64,000 bases of DNA from Branchiostoma lanceolatum (taxonomy: Eukaryota; Chordata; Leptocardii; Amphioxiformes; Branchiostomatidae), in the NCBI RefSeq assembly GCF_035083965.1, contig NC_089730.1, forward strand, positions 20,842,527-20,906,526, in the 5' to 3' direction. The translations under genes were made by a program, and so were the position numbers. The notes below the pieces were generated by a model. That model did no database searches, had not been told where the DNA came from, and was given only the letters and a program-made list of their open reading frames with translations. This document shows positions 33,401 to 45,500 of this stretch, one piece after another (within the stretch, counting starts at the first letter, position 1; each line of letters starts with the position of its first letter).

Positions 33401-36400
33401 GTACTGCATGTAAGGGTGCTAAAACTCTGTTTTCATGCTAATATTTCAATATCATTTTCTACGTTCCGAGAACCAACCAATAAAATTGGTGTGGCCTTAC
33501 CTGACAATATGTACAGCTCCCCCCCAGAATGGCAAAGTGCAAGTGATCCATGGCCCACTTTATCTGTCAGTGACAGTGTCCAACTCACCCCGGGTATGGC
33601 CCACTCCTCGAAGTCTGGCTCCTTGTAAGACAGAAACTCCAGAACTCTCTTCCCCTCCACCAGCAGATACTCCTCCTGTTCACTCACTCACTCACTAACT
33701 AACTAACTCACTCACTAACTAACTAACTCACCCCGGGTATGGCCCACTCCTCGAAGTCTGGCTCCTTGTAGGACAGGAACTCCAGAACTCTCTTCCCCTC
33801 CACCAGCAGATACTCCTCCTGTTCACTCACTCACTCACTAACTAACTAACTCACTCACTAACTAACTAACTCACCCCGGGTATGGCCCACTCCTCGAAGT
33901 CTGGCTCCTTGTAAGACAGAAACTCCAGAACTCTCTTCCCCTCCACCAGCAGGTACTCCTCCTGCTCGTCTCCTGTGGCAGGGTCCACTGAACGCTTCCA
34001 CCTGCATGGTAAAAGGTAAAGGTAAAGCAGGCATCCTCAATTGAGGTGAAGCATAATGCTTTTTCAAGTAGCTAGTGGTAGTGCAATGCGGCTTCGCTAC
34101 GGCTCGCGTTTTTTGCCAAGCACACCGGGTCACCCCTGGGCCTACTCTTCTCGATAAGTGTGTTGGGTTTTTTCACGTGCAGATGTTTGGCGCCCTAAAG
34201 CTTCCTCATACACGGGGCCGCCGTCTTTACGTCCCCATCCGATAGGACGATGCGCATCATTTCCAGTCATGTCCAGGCCCGGGCGCGAACTCGGGCCGCT
34301 GGCTCCACAGAATTTGAACCAGATGTGGTGAGAGGCAGAGTGCGCAGACCTCTACACCACGCGGACACGACACGAAATTTTTTATATAGAAAGTTGGACG
34401 GCCCTTTTTTTTTTTGTCAGATGAGAAATACCCTCTTTAAAAAGTTGAAAAGCCATTATACTTGCCCTACTATATGTTGTATGTTGTAGCAATTAATTGT
34501 ATATTGTTGTACCATAAATATGTAATGATATATGTTGATAGAGTGTATCTCTGTTATATTGTATGACCCTTACCTCTTCCCTCATGACCTCAATGAAAAG
34601 CGGCCTGCGTGCCAATTTGAGCTTATCATGAATAAACAAAGGGTCAAACAAACAAACCAAATGAGAGCACAATTATTCGTAAACGTTAACTATTGCCGGT
34701 GAACATTGGTTGATGTCAAGAGTTCATCAGAAGCGTCGGAAGATGAATTCCTTTTGGTTGCATACCTGAGAGCCCATATAATTACAGTTAGACTGCCTGT
34801 CACACCCATAACTACAAGTCACCTTGTGCAGATGGCCAGCATGCTGTGGTTTGGTCCCCACCTGAACAGCGCCCCCTTGCCTCTCAGCCCGGTCCTGCCC
34901 ATCGGGTTCCTGCAACACGGAACACCAGGCAGATCAATTTAGGGACAATCTTCTACATAAAACAGCCTTGCAGAATTCTATCGCTGAATATGTCCAAAGA
35001 AGTGAGTTGGCTAACCAACATTTCTTTGGTTGGTTGATTTGTTTGTCACCAAAAGTACATAACACACAATGTGCTATGAACACGATTTTGGGGAGGTGTT
35101 TCCGAACATGTTTTAAGAAGGTATCTTGCATCCGATCCATATCCAACCATATTTCACTGGACCTCATGATTGATATGATGTCAACATAGAAACAATCTGG
35201 AGGTTGGTGATCTGTCTGACAGTGTACGCATTTTGCCTGTAATTTTCCTTTAATTCATGTACTTATCTGAGATGGTTTGAATGCTAACTGTTAATAGTTT
35301 ATATAGATTTCAGAATCAAAATAAGAAAAAAAACAGTTTGGCCTTAGAAGACTACACCGCTTACTGAGGTACACCCTCTGAAGTGATGTTGTAGCGGATC
35401 CCCACTCCTGTGTTCTTGTCTTCGATCCACGACCTTCGATCGACCTCCATGACCTCCTCCAGCTCCTCCCTCTCGCCCCCCTCCCCCTCGTGCCAGATCT
35501 TCATCTTGTACCCGACAACCTCGTTCCAAACAGGTGCCGGCTTCTGGGTCCTGAAAATGAAAAAATGTCATCACTGTGTTGTCAAATTGCTGAATGGCGA
35601 GGCTTCCCTTGCCAAACTGTTGTCTAATGTAGCATTAATGCCAGAAATACATATGCAGCACTAATGCCTGGTTAGTACACACTGCCATGGTAATGTCATG
35701 TTAATTATGGCTGTTCAAATGCCAGTCCCTCAATGTCCTAGCAGCCATGCCTTGGACCAAGGCTTGAACCAATTAATAAGTGGATACAAAATAGAGAGGT
35801 CCCAGATTTGACTCCTGTTAGCTAGAAGTTGTGTCCTTGGGAAAGGCACTTTGCATGACTTTCTTCACTCCACCCGGGTGTAAAATTTAAAAAAAAGAAA
35901 TGACCTCGGTTGGGGAGATAAAAGGGTAGTAGGATAGGGGGATGAGCTCCACTTTCCAAAATGTTTCTCTCACTCCTGTGGCCTTTATCTTTGGTAAACT
36001 TTTTTTTCTCCATTTATTGTGTGTACTAGTTAGTTTGACCTTGAACTGACCTTGGATTGACCTCGTCAGCAAACTGGCGGAACCACTCCGAGAAGTACTC
36101 CATGGGCGCGGTGTAGCGCGGAGGGTCGTACTCCACGAATAGCACCCTCCTTTACTGACCATTCCCCCATCACGCTTATCCATAATGTAGTTAGTTTGAC
36201 CTTGAACTGACCTTGGATTGACCTCGTCCGCAAACTGTCGGAACCACTCAGAGAAGTACTCCATGGGCGCGGTGTAGCGCGGAGGGTCGTACTCCACGAA
36301 TAGCACCCTCCTTTACTGACCATTCCCCCATCACGCTTATCCATAATGTAGTTAGTTTGACCTTGAACTGACCTTGGATTGACCTCGTCTGCAAACTGGC

Positions 36401-36598
36401 GGAACCACTCAGAGAAGTATTCCATGGGCGCGGTGTAGCGCGGAGGGTCGTACTCCACGAACAGCACCCTCCAGGGCACGTACTTGTCGAACACCGGGAA
36501 ACGCTTCTTGTTGGTGCCGAAGTAGGGAGACTGTCTGGCCGCGATGTGGAGCACTGCTCCGGTCTGGGTGGTGGGGACTCCCTCAACCTCTTGATTTT
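27412..36598 (-). CDS. TRPM2-like: NUDT9-H domain exons of the TRPM2-like channel
   Basis: Exons 36373-36598 ([38 protein letters not shown]), 35365-35550 ([20 protein letters not shown]), 34823-34909 ([20 protein letters not shown]), 33875-34001 ([16 protein letters not shown]), 32966-33085 ([20 protein letters not shown]), 32424-32624 ([20 protein letters not shown]) and 27412-27513 ([20 protein letters not shown], then stop). [26 protein letters not shown] and the final K-L-F-A-S-H helix match NUDT9 and the TRPM2 ADP-ribose sensing tail. The Nudix box in exon 32966-33085 is degenerate: QVFCTK stands where hydrolases have REFGEE. ADP-ribose binding may remain; hydrolysis is unlikely (inference). 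Confidence 0.85.
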
Positions 36599-39500
36599 CT
36601 GCAATGTATGATTTAAGTTTGAATAAATATTTAAATATACACTCAAACCGGTGCAATGGCCTAGTGGGTAGAGTGTTCGCCTTGCATACTGTAGGTCATG
36701 AGTTCGAACCCTGGCCGGGTCATACCAAAGACTTAGCATTTGTGAAAGAGTATAATGATAGTTAAACACAGTCACCACTACCAGTGGACTAGCCCCCTGC
36801 TGTAGTGACTTGCACAATGTTGTGTGGCCCAAGGGCTGCCAAAACAGAGATGGGCGCCACCATATGCACCGTCTGTCACGGGAAGCTTAAGATATTTAAA
36901 GCTGCAATACTGCAGATATGATAGAGTTAACTTCAATTAATAAAACTTACATATTAAAAGGAAGTTAGATTTAAAGTGAGTGAAAAAGTGCTCCAGTCTG
37001 GGTGGTCGGAACACTTTCAACCTCTGCTCTCTGTAACGCACAAACTTTACACATAAGGAAGGCTGTGATATTGATGACAACATTGAATTAAGATTGTATC
37101 TAGAGTATGGGTTTGAAGTTGGGTCAAAGGTTTAGGTGACTGCCTGGCTGCAATGTGCAGAGATACTTCACTCCACCTGGTGATCAGAACATGCAGCATC
37201 CACCAGGACTAGTCTTAAATCAAAACATCCGATAGTTTTATGTCTTGTATTGCATTTATGTGACTCTTTTGTGTAATGTTGCTGTTAGTATGGCTGCTGT
37301 CCTGCCTGTATTTTCTGTGCAATGTATTTCAATCTGAGCTAACAGTTCAGCAAGCGGAATCAGCAGATGTTGCTATTATAATAATTTCTCACCTCTAGTC
37401 TTGCATTAAAAAATGATAATTTTATACACCCCCAGAGCACTATTGAATAAGGTACATTCAAAATCTTAATATTATTTAATTCTAAAACGACCTTGTCATT
37501 CTCTCGGACACAAAAACACCACAACACATTTCTCATATCAGTTTCAGTTTATTTGTCTCAAAACAATGACTTACAGTGTAACTCAATGTACAATGTAGAT
37601 GGATGGAAAATTCATTTTGAGCACCATAATGATCTAACCTAATCCTTTCAAACATGTTTTTGTAGGTTTTTGTGGAAGATTTAGTCATTGCTTATTACAA
37701 AGTTTGTGAATTATCAATGTACAGCCAGTGGCAAAGTTTGACTACATTCAATTAAGTTCAGAAGTTCTGGAGTACAGAAACTGTGTGGTTCCAGAAGGTC
37801 ACCACCAGCTGACCCTGTGTTGCCACGGCAACAGCCCGAGGCCCCCTCCTGTCTGTGGTGATGTGTCTGAGGAATTTTCCTGTCTTGTCAAACATCTCCA
37901 CACGTTTGTTTCCACTGTCTGCCACGATGATGTTACCTGCCCTGTCTGTACAGATGCCACAGGGCCTGCAGAGCTGACCTTCACCACTTCCCTCACCTCC
38001 AAACTTGAACACAAACTGTCCGCCCTCGTTGTACACACAGACAGAACTGCTCTCACAGTCTGACACAAGAATGTTCCCTTCCCCGTCAACACTGATGTAG
38101 ATTGGGTTCTCTAACTGTTACATTTGTTTCCTGTCAACACTTCTCACAAGTGTCCCATCTTGCCTGAACTCCAGCACTTCACCACGTGGGCTGCCCCCAT
38201 CTCCTGTGGTGGTGTGTGTGACGAAGACATGGTTCCTCCTGGTGTCTACAGCAACTCCTCTCCACCACCCTGAGTTGTTCAGGTCGATCTTCCTCAGTTC
38301 GTTGCCATGTTTGTCATACTGCACAGCTAACTCAGTAAGACCCGCCCTCCCCACCACCCACAGGTTCCCCTCCCCATCCACTGCCACATCGTGTGGAACC
38401 AAGTTCTGCTCATTTGTTGTGAACTGTCTCACAAATGTTCCCTGCAGGGTGAAGACTTGGATTCTCCGGTTCCAGCAGTCACCTACAAATATCTCCCCTT
38501 CATCTGACACTGCGACTCCAAAAGGAAGGTTGAACTGTCCTGTTTCTGCTCCCTTTCCACCAAACGTCATTTTCTCAGACAGATGATTCACTCGTCTTTG
38601 GTTACCATGGTGATGACCCCTTCTGCTTGGAGTAGCAGGTACTGTACTAGTTGTAGGTGTCTCTAAACTTGACGGTGCAGCTGCCATATTTTTGTTCCCT
38701 TCTGACATGGCAGCCACACCTGAAGTCAAAGTCCAGCTTGCAGCATGTTGATTGTGTTAAGTCCAAAGGTCATGAGATATTATGAGCCATTTTAAAGCGA
38801 GCACTTGCCGGCCATGGGCTACCATGGGCTTACTGAAACAATTAAGAGTCTGCCTGTAATCAAAATGGCCTGAAACCTGTTCAGTCACTAAAACCATCAC
38901 AAGGCTTAACAAAGGTTTGTACAAAGAGAGAAAAATCTCAATTTTTCTTTGAATTTGCCCTTAATATTGGGTCATGTACTAAATGTACTAATTGAATCAA
39001 AAGTTTGAGAACTTCACGGTTTTAAAATTCTACAATCATAGCTAGTCTATACAAGCTATGAAAGCTTGACTCTAGATCAGAAGTTCTCAAGTATGGAAAC
39101 TGTGTGGTTCCAAAAGGTAACCACAAGCTGTCCCTGTGTTGCCATGGCAACAGTCTGCGGCGCCTTCATGTCTGTACCGATGTGTTTGAGGAATCTGCCT
39201 GTCTTGTCAAACATCTCCACACGGCTGTTTCCACTGTCTGCCACGATGATGTTAGCTGCCCCGTCTGTACAGATGCCATGGGGATTGTACAGCTGACCTT
39301 CACCACTTCCCTTGCCTCCAAACTTGAACAGAAACTGTCCGTCCTCGCTGTACACATAGACACAGTGATTGCCGCAGTCTGACACTAGAATCCTCCCTTC
39401 CCCGTCCACAGTCATGTACACTGGGTTCTTCATGCCCTGCAGCTGACCCACAGTTCTCACAAGTGTCCCATCTGGCTCGAACACCAAAACTTCCCCATGA

Positions 39501-42500
39501 ATATTGAGCCAGTCTCCCGTGGTTTGTGTGATGAGGATGCGGTTCCTCCTGGTGTCCACGGCAACCCCTCTGTCAAACTGGCACTTTGTCTTCTGTAGGT
39601 CAAACTTCCTCAGCACCCTGCCCTGTTTGTCGTACTTCACAGCAAAGTCATGATCAGCAGAGTCTGTCCCCCCGACCACCATGCCCTGTTTGTCGTACTG
39701 CACAGAAAACGCAAAGCATTTCTCCCCCACCACCCACAGGTTCCCCTCCCCGTCCAGGGCCACATCTTGTGGCTTCATCTCCTGGCCACGTGACACGACT
39801 GTCGGGAACTGTCTCACAAATGTTCCCTGCAGGGTGAAGACTTGGATCCTCCGGTTCGCCGCGTCCACAACAAAGATCTCCCCATCATCTGACACTGTCA
39901 CACCACTTGGACTGTTGAACTGCCCCGTTCCCGATCCCTTCCCACCAAATGTCACCTTCTGAAGCCGATGCCTGCCTTGCCTTTGGTTACCATGGTGACA
40001 ACCTGTGACCCCTGTTGCACCAATCTCATCAGCAGCATCAGATGTAGGTGCTACTGATGAGATAGGTGCCACTTGCTCTTGGTTGCCCTGGTGATGACCT
40101 TTGCCCCTTGCTGCAGGTGCTGCTGGGATTGGTGCAGATCGGAGAGGCTGGACTGTCACATGTCCCAATACTGGCACTGGGGTGTCTGTGGGCTGAAAGA
40201 CAGCAGGCTGGGTTTGTACAGGAGTTGGGGCTGCTTTTCCTCTATACTTTCCTACCACCTCTGCCAACGCGGTTTCCTGACTAAGTAGCCCTAGCCCTCC
40301 CTGCTCCATTTCTTGTTCTGCTCGATCACAGACAGCAGACAGTTCACTAACATCTGCCAAAACTATGTCCCTTCCATTTTCTATCCTTTCCAAGTTCTTC
40401 CCTTTGTTCTGTTCTGCTTCAGACAGGAGCTGGTCTTTTCTCTCTGTGAGTTTCTGCACCATTTGGTTGTAGGCCTGAATGATGTTGTTTTTGGTATGCT
40501 GTATCTGTTCATTCAGGGTTTTCTCTTCTTCCGCAAGACCTCTGATAAAGCCACAGTAACTTTCCAGAATGTTCCTCCCCTCATTGATCAAGGCCTGGAC
40601 TGTAGATCTCATTTCTTGTGCGGCTTTTTTGATGGTTGTTGTGCGATGATCATCATGGGCTGCCTCTAGACACAGTTCGCAAATAGACAAATGGCATGGT
40701 TTACAATAAAGCTTCAACTTCTCAGAGGGGTGAAAGTTGCACCTGCTTCCAGCTTCTTGAGGTAGTCCGCTTGTTTCTTCTGACAGCGTTGCCTTCTGTT
40801 GGAGTGTAGCACACAGACTTGTTACCAAATGATTATCTGGCAAACCTGCCACCCCCTGAGGTGGTAGACTGACCTGTAGGCGACAGTTTGGGCACTGGAA
40901 GGTCCCTCCCCTCCCTGCATGGTCCTGTAGGCAGTCCTGACAGAAGGTGTGCTGACAGGGCAGCACCTTGGGCCTAGTGAACAGCTCCAGACAGATGCTG
41001 CAGGACAGTTCCTCACGGATTTGTTTCCCCAAAGCAGCTGCCATGATTTTTCTTTCCTCTGAGTTTGTAGCCCCGCCCCAAGTCAAAGTACAGGTCAGGA
41101 AGTGTTTGTTTTGGTCTAGTCCAATTAGAGGTAGAACCATTTTGATGCACCTTCAAGACTTTTGCCTGTTTTACAACATAGTAAGAAACTACAATCGCCT
41201 TAAGTGGCATTAATGGCAAGAAGAAAATGACACAGTTGGTTAGAAAAGATACAATTCATTGTGAAATAAAGTCGATATAGGAATTCAGCAGTCTTCTGAC
41301 AGTGTTCAAGTGAGTGTGGAAGGCAGAAAGGAATTGACCAGTTCTCCAACTTCAAGATTTCCTGCTAAGGCACTTTTTTCCATGTTAGCATAGACTTAAG
41401 TTTTCTTAATGTCAAAAAGTTTGCCAGCTACAGTTTAAATGTACTGTTGTCAATGTGCAGCTGTAGTACCCCCTTCACTGATTTTCAAGATGGTACAGTC
41501 CAACGTTAATGATTGACGAATGACGCAGTGAGTTGGGCGAGTGTTTGCCAAGTGCCCTTTCATCCTGAGTTGAGGTTAACCCAGGCATGCCAGTCCCCTG
41601 CTCTAGTATGGGACAGTCCAGTGAACTTTGAACTGTAGACAGATTACGGGCACTACATATTGACCCAGTCAATATTTTCTGAGAAAGAAGTGTGTACATG
41701 AGTGTGGGTTATAGCTTTTATGTCTAGACTGGGTATAGCCTTTATATCATACATGAAATTGGGAAAAATCCAGGTATGGAAAGAAATCTAACAGCATTAG
41801 AATGCTCTCCTAAATGGCAAAGATAACTATGAACACAGCTTGGATAGCAATACCTTTGGGAGCAACAGTTGCCATGGCAACACATCTCTGTTGCATGATC
41901 TCAGCGGTGAGCATGCTCTACTTCTAAATTAACAAGCAACATACTAAACAGCAACAGTTTCCATAGTAACAGTAACCATGGCGACCCACCTTTCTTCATC
42001 AGCAAATGCTTGATGGTCTCCAGGGTGAGCATGCTCTCCTGCATCATCTTCTAAAGTACCTTACATTGGAACAGTTTCCATAGCAACAGTAACCATGGCG
42101 ACCCACCTTTCTTCATAAGCAGATGTTTGATGGTCTCCAGGGTGAGCATGCTCTCCTGCATCATCTTCTAAAGTACCTTACATTGGAACAGTTTCCATAG
42201 CAACAGTAACCATGGCGACCCACCTTTCTTCATAAGCAGATGTTTGATGGTCTCCAGGGTGAGCATGCTCTCCTGCATCATCTTCTAAAGTACCTTACAT
42301 TGGAACAGTTTCCATAGCAACAGTAACCATGGCCACCCACCTTTCTTCAGTAGGAGATGTTTGATGGTCTCCAGGGTCACCATGCTCTCCTGCATCATCT
42401 TCTAAAGTATCTTACATCGTAACAGTTTCCATAGCAACAGTAACCATGGCGACCCACCTTTCTTCATGAGGAGGTGCTTTATGGTCTCCAGGGTGAGCAT

Positions 42501-45500
42501 GCTCTCCTGCATCATCTTCTCCACCTTGACGACGCGGTCGTGGAGCCGGTCGTGTCTCCTCCTCACGCGGACGTCCAGCTGGGACAGGTCCTCGCTAACC
42601 TGCTCGTAGCTGGAGAAGGCGTGAAGAAGAAAAGAAACTTTTAAGGACAACATTTGGGTCTTAATTTTGACTTGAAGTTCCTGAACCCTCCCAATTCGTT
42701 TTATATAACAGCTATTGGTACTTAGTAGTACTAATCACCTCTGCAACATACTACTGGAAATACAGAAGTTGTAGAGAGGAAGGAGATTGTAAAAAAGAAA
42801 TATCACTTTGAACGAAATTCAGTATGAGTCACTTTTCTCTTCATCTGACTAAGCTGCCATATTCTTCTGCCTAGAATTGAAGCTGTGAGCACATTAAACT
42901 TTCAGAAGAAGTTGAAACCTCCCCTAACTCTAACACTGTCATAAACCACAACCCCAAAACTAATCCAAACATAACCCAAACTCACACTGCAGTCTGTGTT
43001 ATCTGTCTGTCTTCTCCTGAGCTGTCTGCTTTCTATACCTTCTGTTGAAGATGTGACAACAAGTCTTCCAGAAACTGAACCCATAGTCCTAGGACTCACA
43101 CTCTCACTAACCCGGACCTAAAACCCAAACTCACACTTCAGTCTGTGTCATCTGCTTGTTCTCCTGAGCTGTCTGCTTCCTCTGCCTGGAGTTGAAGCTG
43201 TGAGCACACGATTCCAGAAACTGAACCAATAACCCAAGGACTCACACTCTCACTAACTCTAACCCAAGCACAACTCACACTTCAGTCTGAGTCATCTGCT
43301 TGTTCTCCTGAGTTTCTTGTTTCCTCTGTCTGGAGTTGAAACTATGAGCACACGACTTCCAGAAGCTGAACCTGTCCTCATCCACCTCCTCCCCATCCGG
43401 CACATCCAACCCTCCGTCCACCATGTCCTGGCTGGAGTAGGTCTTCTCACCATATGCTACCCGGATCTGAGGGGGATATGTTCATTTTCTCAGTAAAAAC
43501 AAGAACATGTAATATATTTTATCACAACTTAGTGATTGGTAGTACTGTATCTAGGTAAACATAATGTAGCTCTTGCAAGCATGTCCATAGGTAGCCTGAA
43601 TTCAATCAAGCCTCATGGGACTGCTCGCCGCCCTGTAACGGCCTCACAACCCAAGAGCTTGATGGCTTTGGCCGCTAACTGAAGGGAATCCTCCTTTCTA
43701 AATATGGATAATCTATGCAGCTGTCATCAGCCCACAGAGCTGCCTGCCCAGGCCAGAATCTAGTTGCTAAGGATCTATTGCAGTTGCTATCCAGTGATTG
43801 ACAGAGGCAGATGTCTGATCTGCAGGTGGTAGGAAGAGAGTTTCACAGGCCGTTTCTCTGTACTTTGAACATTTTTCGGCAGTCAAGTCTTTTCTTGTTG
43901 GATTTTCAAACTTGTTTTTTGATGTGGGAGAAACTGACATTGTCTGCCTCTAAAGGAACAGATAAACTAAGGAGGTTTAAAATCCCTTTTAACAGGCTTG
44001 GATACATCTCATTTCTCACCCTCCCAACATCTGGATCTCATTTCCCATCCCTTCCTCCCCGTCTACCTGTGGTGCCAGTTGTGACAGCTAACAGACAGGA
44101 TAACTAGCTGGCGATGGGGACCTGGCTGAAATCCTGGCCTCTGATTGGTGTTACTATTTTTGATAACAGCTCTCCTGGCTTAGAGCTAGTCGAGCACAAA
44201 CTCCGCGGGGAGGGGAGAGAAACCCCCGGACAGCTGGAGTTTGTGTTATACAGACTAGTCCATAGGAAATCACATTTTCTTTGCAACACCAACCAACCAA
44301 CCAACCAACCAACCAACCAACCAACCAACCAACCAAACAAACAAACAAACAAACAAACAAACAAACAAACAAACAAACAAACAAACCCACCTTGGTGACA
44401 ATGCGGCACTTCCAGCACCAGCACATGTACCTCCCCAGCATGTAGACATAGTGGAACACCACCAGCGGCGGAGGCAGGCTGTCGCGACGGTCAAGGTCGA
44501 TGATCAGCTTGTAGCGCTGAAACATCCAGATTTCCCGCGACTCCCCGCGAACCCTCTGGTACGTGTCACTGCAAAATTAAGAAAGATACGTGATTGTTAA
44601 ATGCAGAATTGAGGTACTGTATCTCAAACTTTTAAGTCCTAAATCTTGTATAGAGATGATAAATATAGTATACAAGTCATCCTACTACCCACAAACCCTG
44701 TGGTATGCGTCACTGCAAATAAAGACACATTGTTAAATACAGGATTGAGAAACAAATTCTACAAAATTAACTTAAACGTAACTTTTTATCATGATAACCT
44801 AGATCTGAATTCTAGCACTTGTTGAGCTGATACTTCTAGATTTTCAAGGACTAACCTGCACTCCATGGTACATGTCACTGGAAATAAAGATATAATATGG
44901 TATATTCATTCTTCTATCTTGAAAAAAGGCATCAAGATCATACTAGTACTAAGTTGAACTCACTTGAACATAGCGAAGAGCACCGTGAGGAGTCCGAAGC
45001 GCACACAGATGAGGTAGAAGCTGAGGGAGATGTAGAGGTACCAGTGGCCCTCGCACACGTCCGAGGTCTCCGCAGGACACGTTTCCATGGTAACATTAGG
45101 CAAGTACCAGCTGGGAGGCTGGTCAGGCGGCGGCACCACAACCAGCCCTTCACAGTTACCTGGGGAGAAATAATCAAAATATTTTCAAACGTAAAGCCGC
45201 TGCAGTTTTTTTTCTCAAGTTTCATTTTGATTTCATCTTAAATCCTTATTTTAAATTTTCATTTGATTGAAATTGCAACAAAACAATACAAAATTACAAT
45301 ATTGATATTTAAATCAATCAAAACAATCTATGGCTCCTGACTTGAGTGTATTTCCTGATGAGGGGGGATATAGACTCAGTCCTGTTTGCGACCACATTTT
45401 TAAGATTGACGTAGAGATTGATTATTGCATTGTTTTTTGCTTCAATAGTTGTGTGGATGCCATTCCCTGTAACACTAGAGTGTTATGTACACTGAACCAT

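Noticed and set aside
36650-36730. A functional tRNA gene
   Set aside because: Has A- and B-box-like motifs, but the stems do not close and a SINE body follows.
39586-40669. Plus-strand frames opposite the TRIM gene
   Set aside because: Antisense shadows of the intact RING-to-NHL frame.
41976-42457. Mutually exclusive alternative exons in the coiled-coil array
   Set aside because: The copies would be phase 0-1 while the parent is 2-1, so use in place of it or in addition to it breaks the frame.
44104-44525. Frames with NQPT or CLFV repeats
   Set aside because: Microsatellite translation; the real exon is 44391-44568 on the minus strand.
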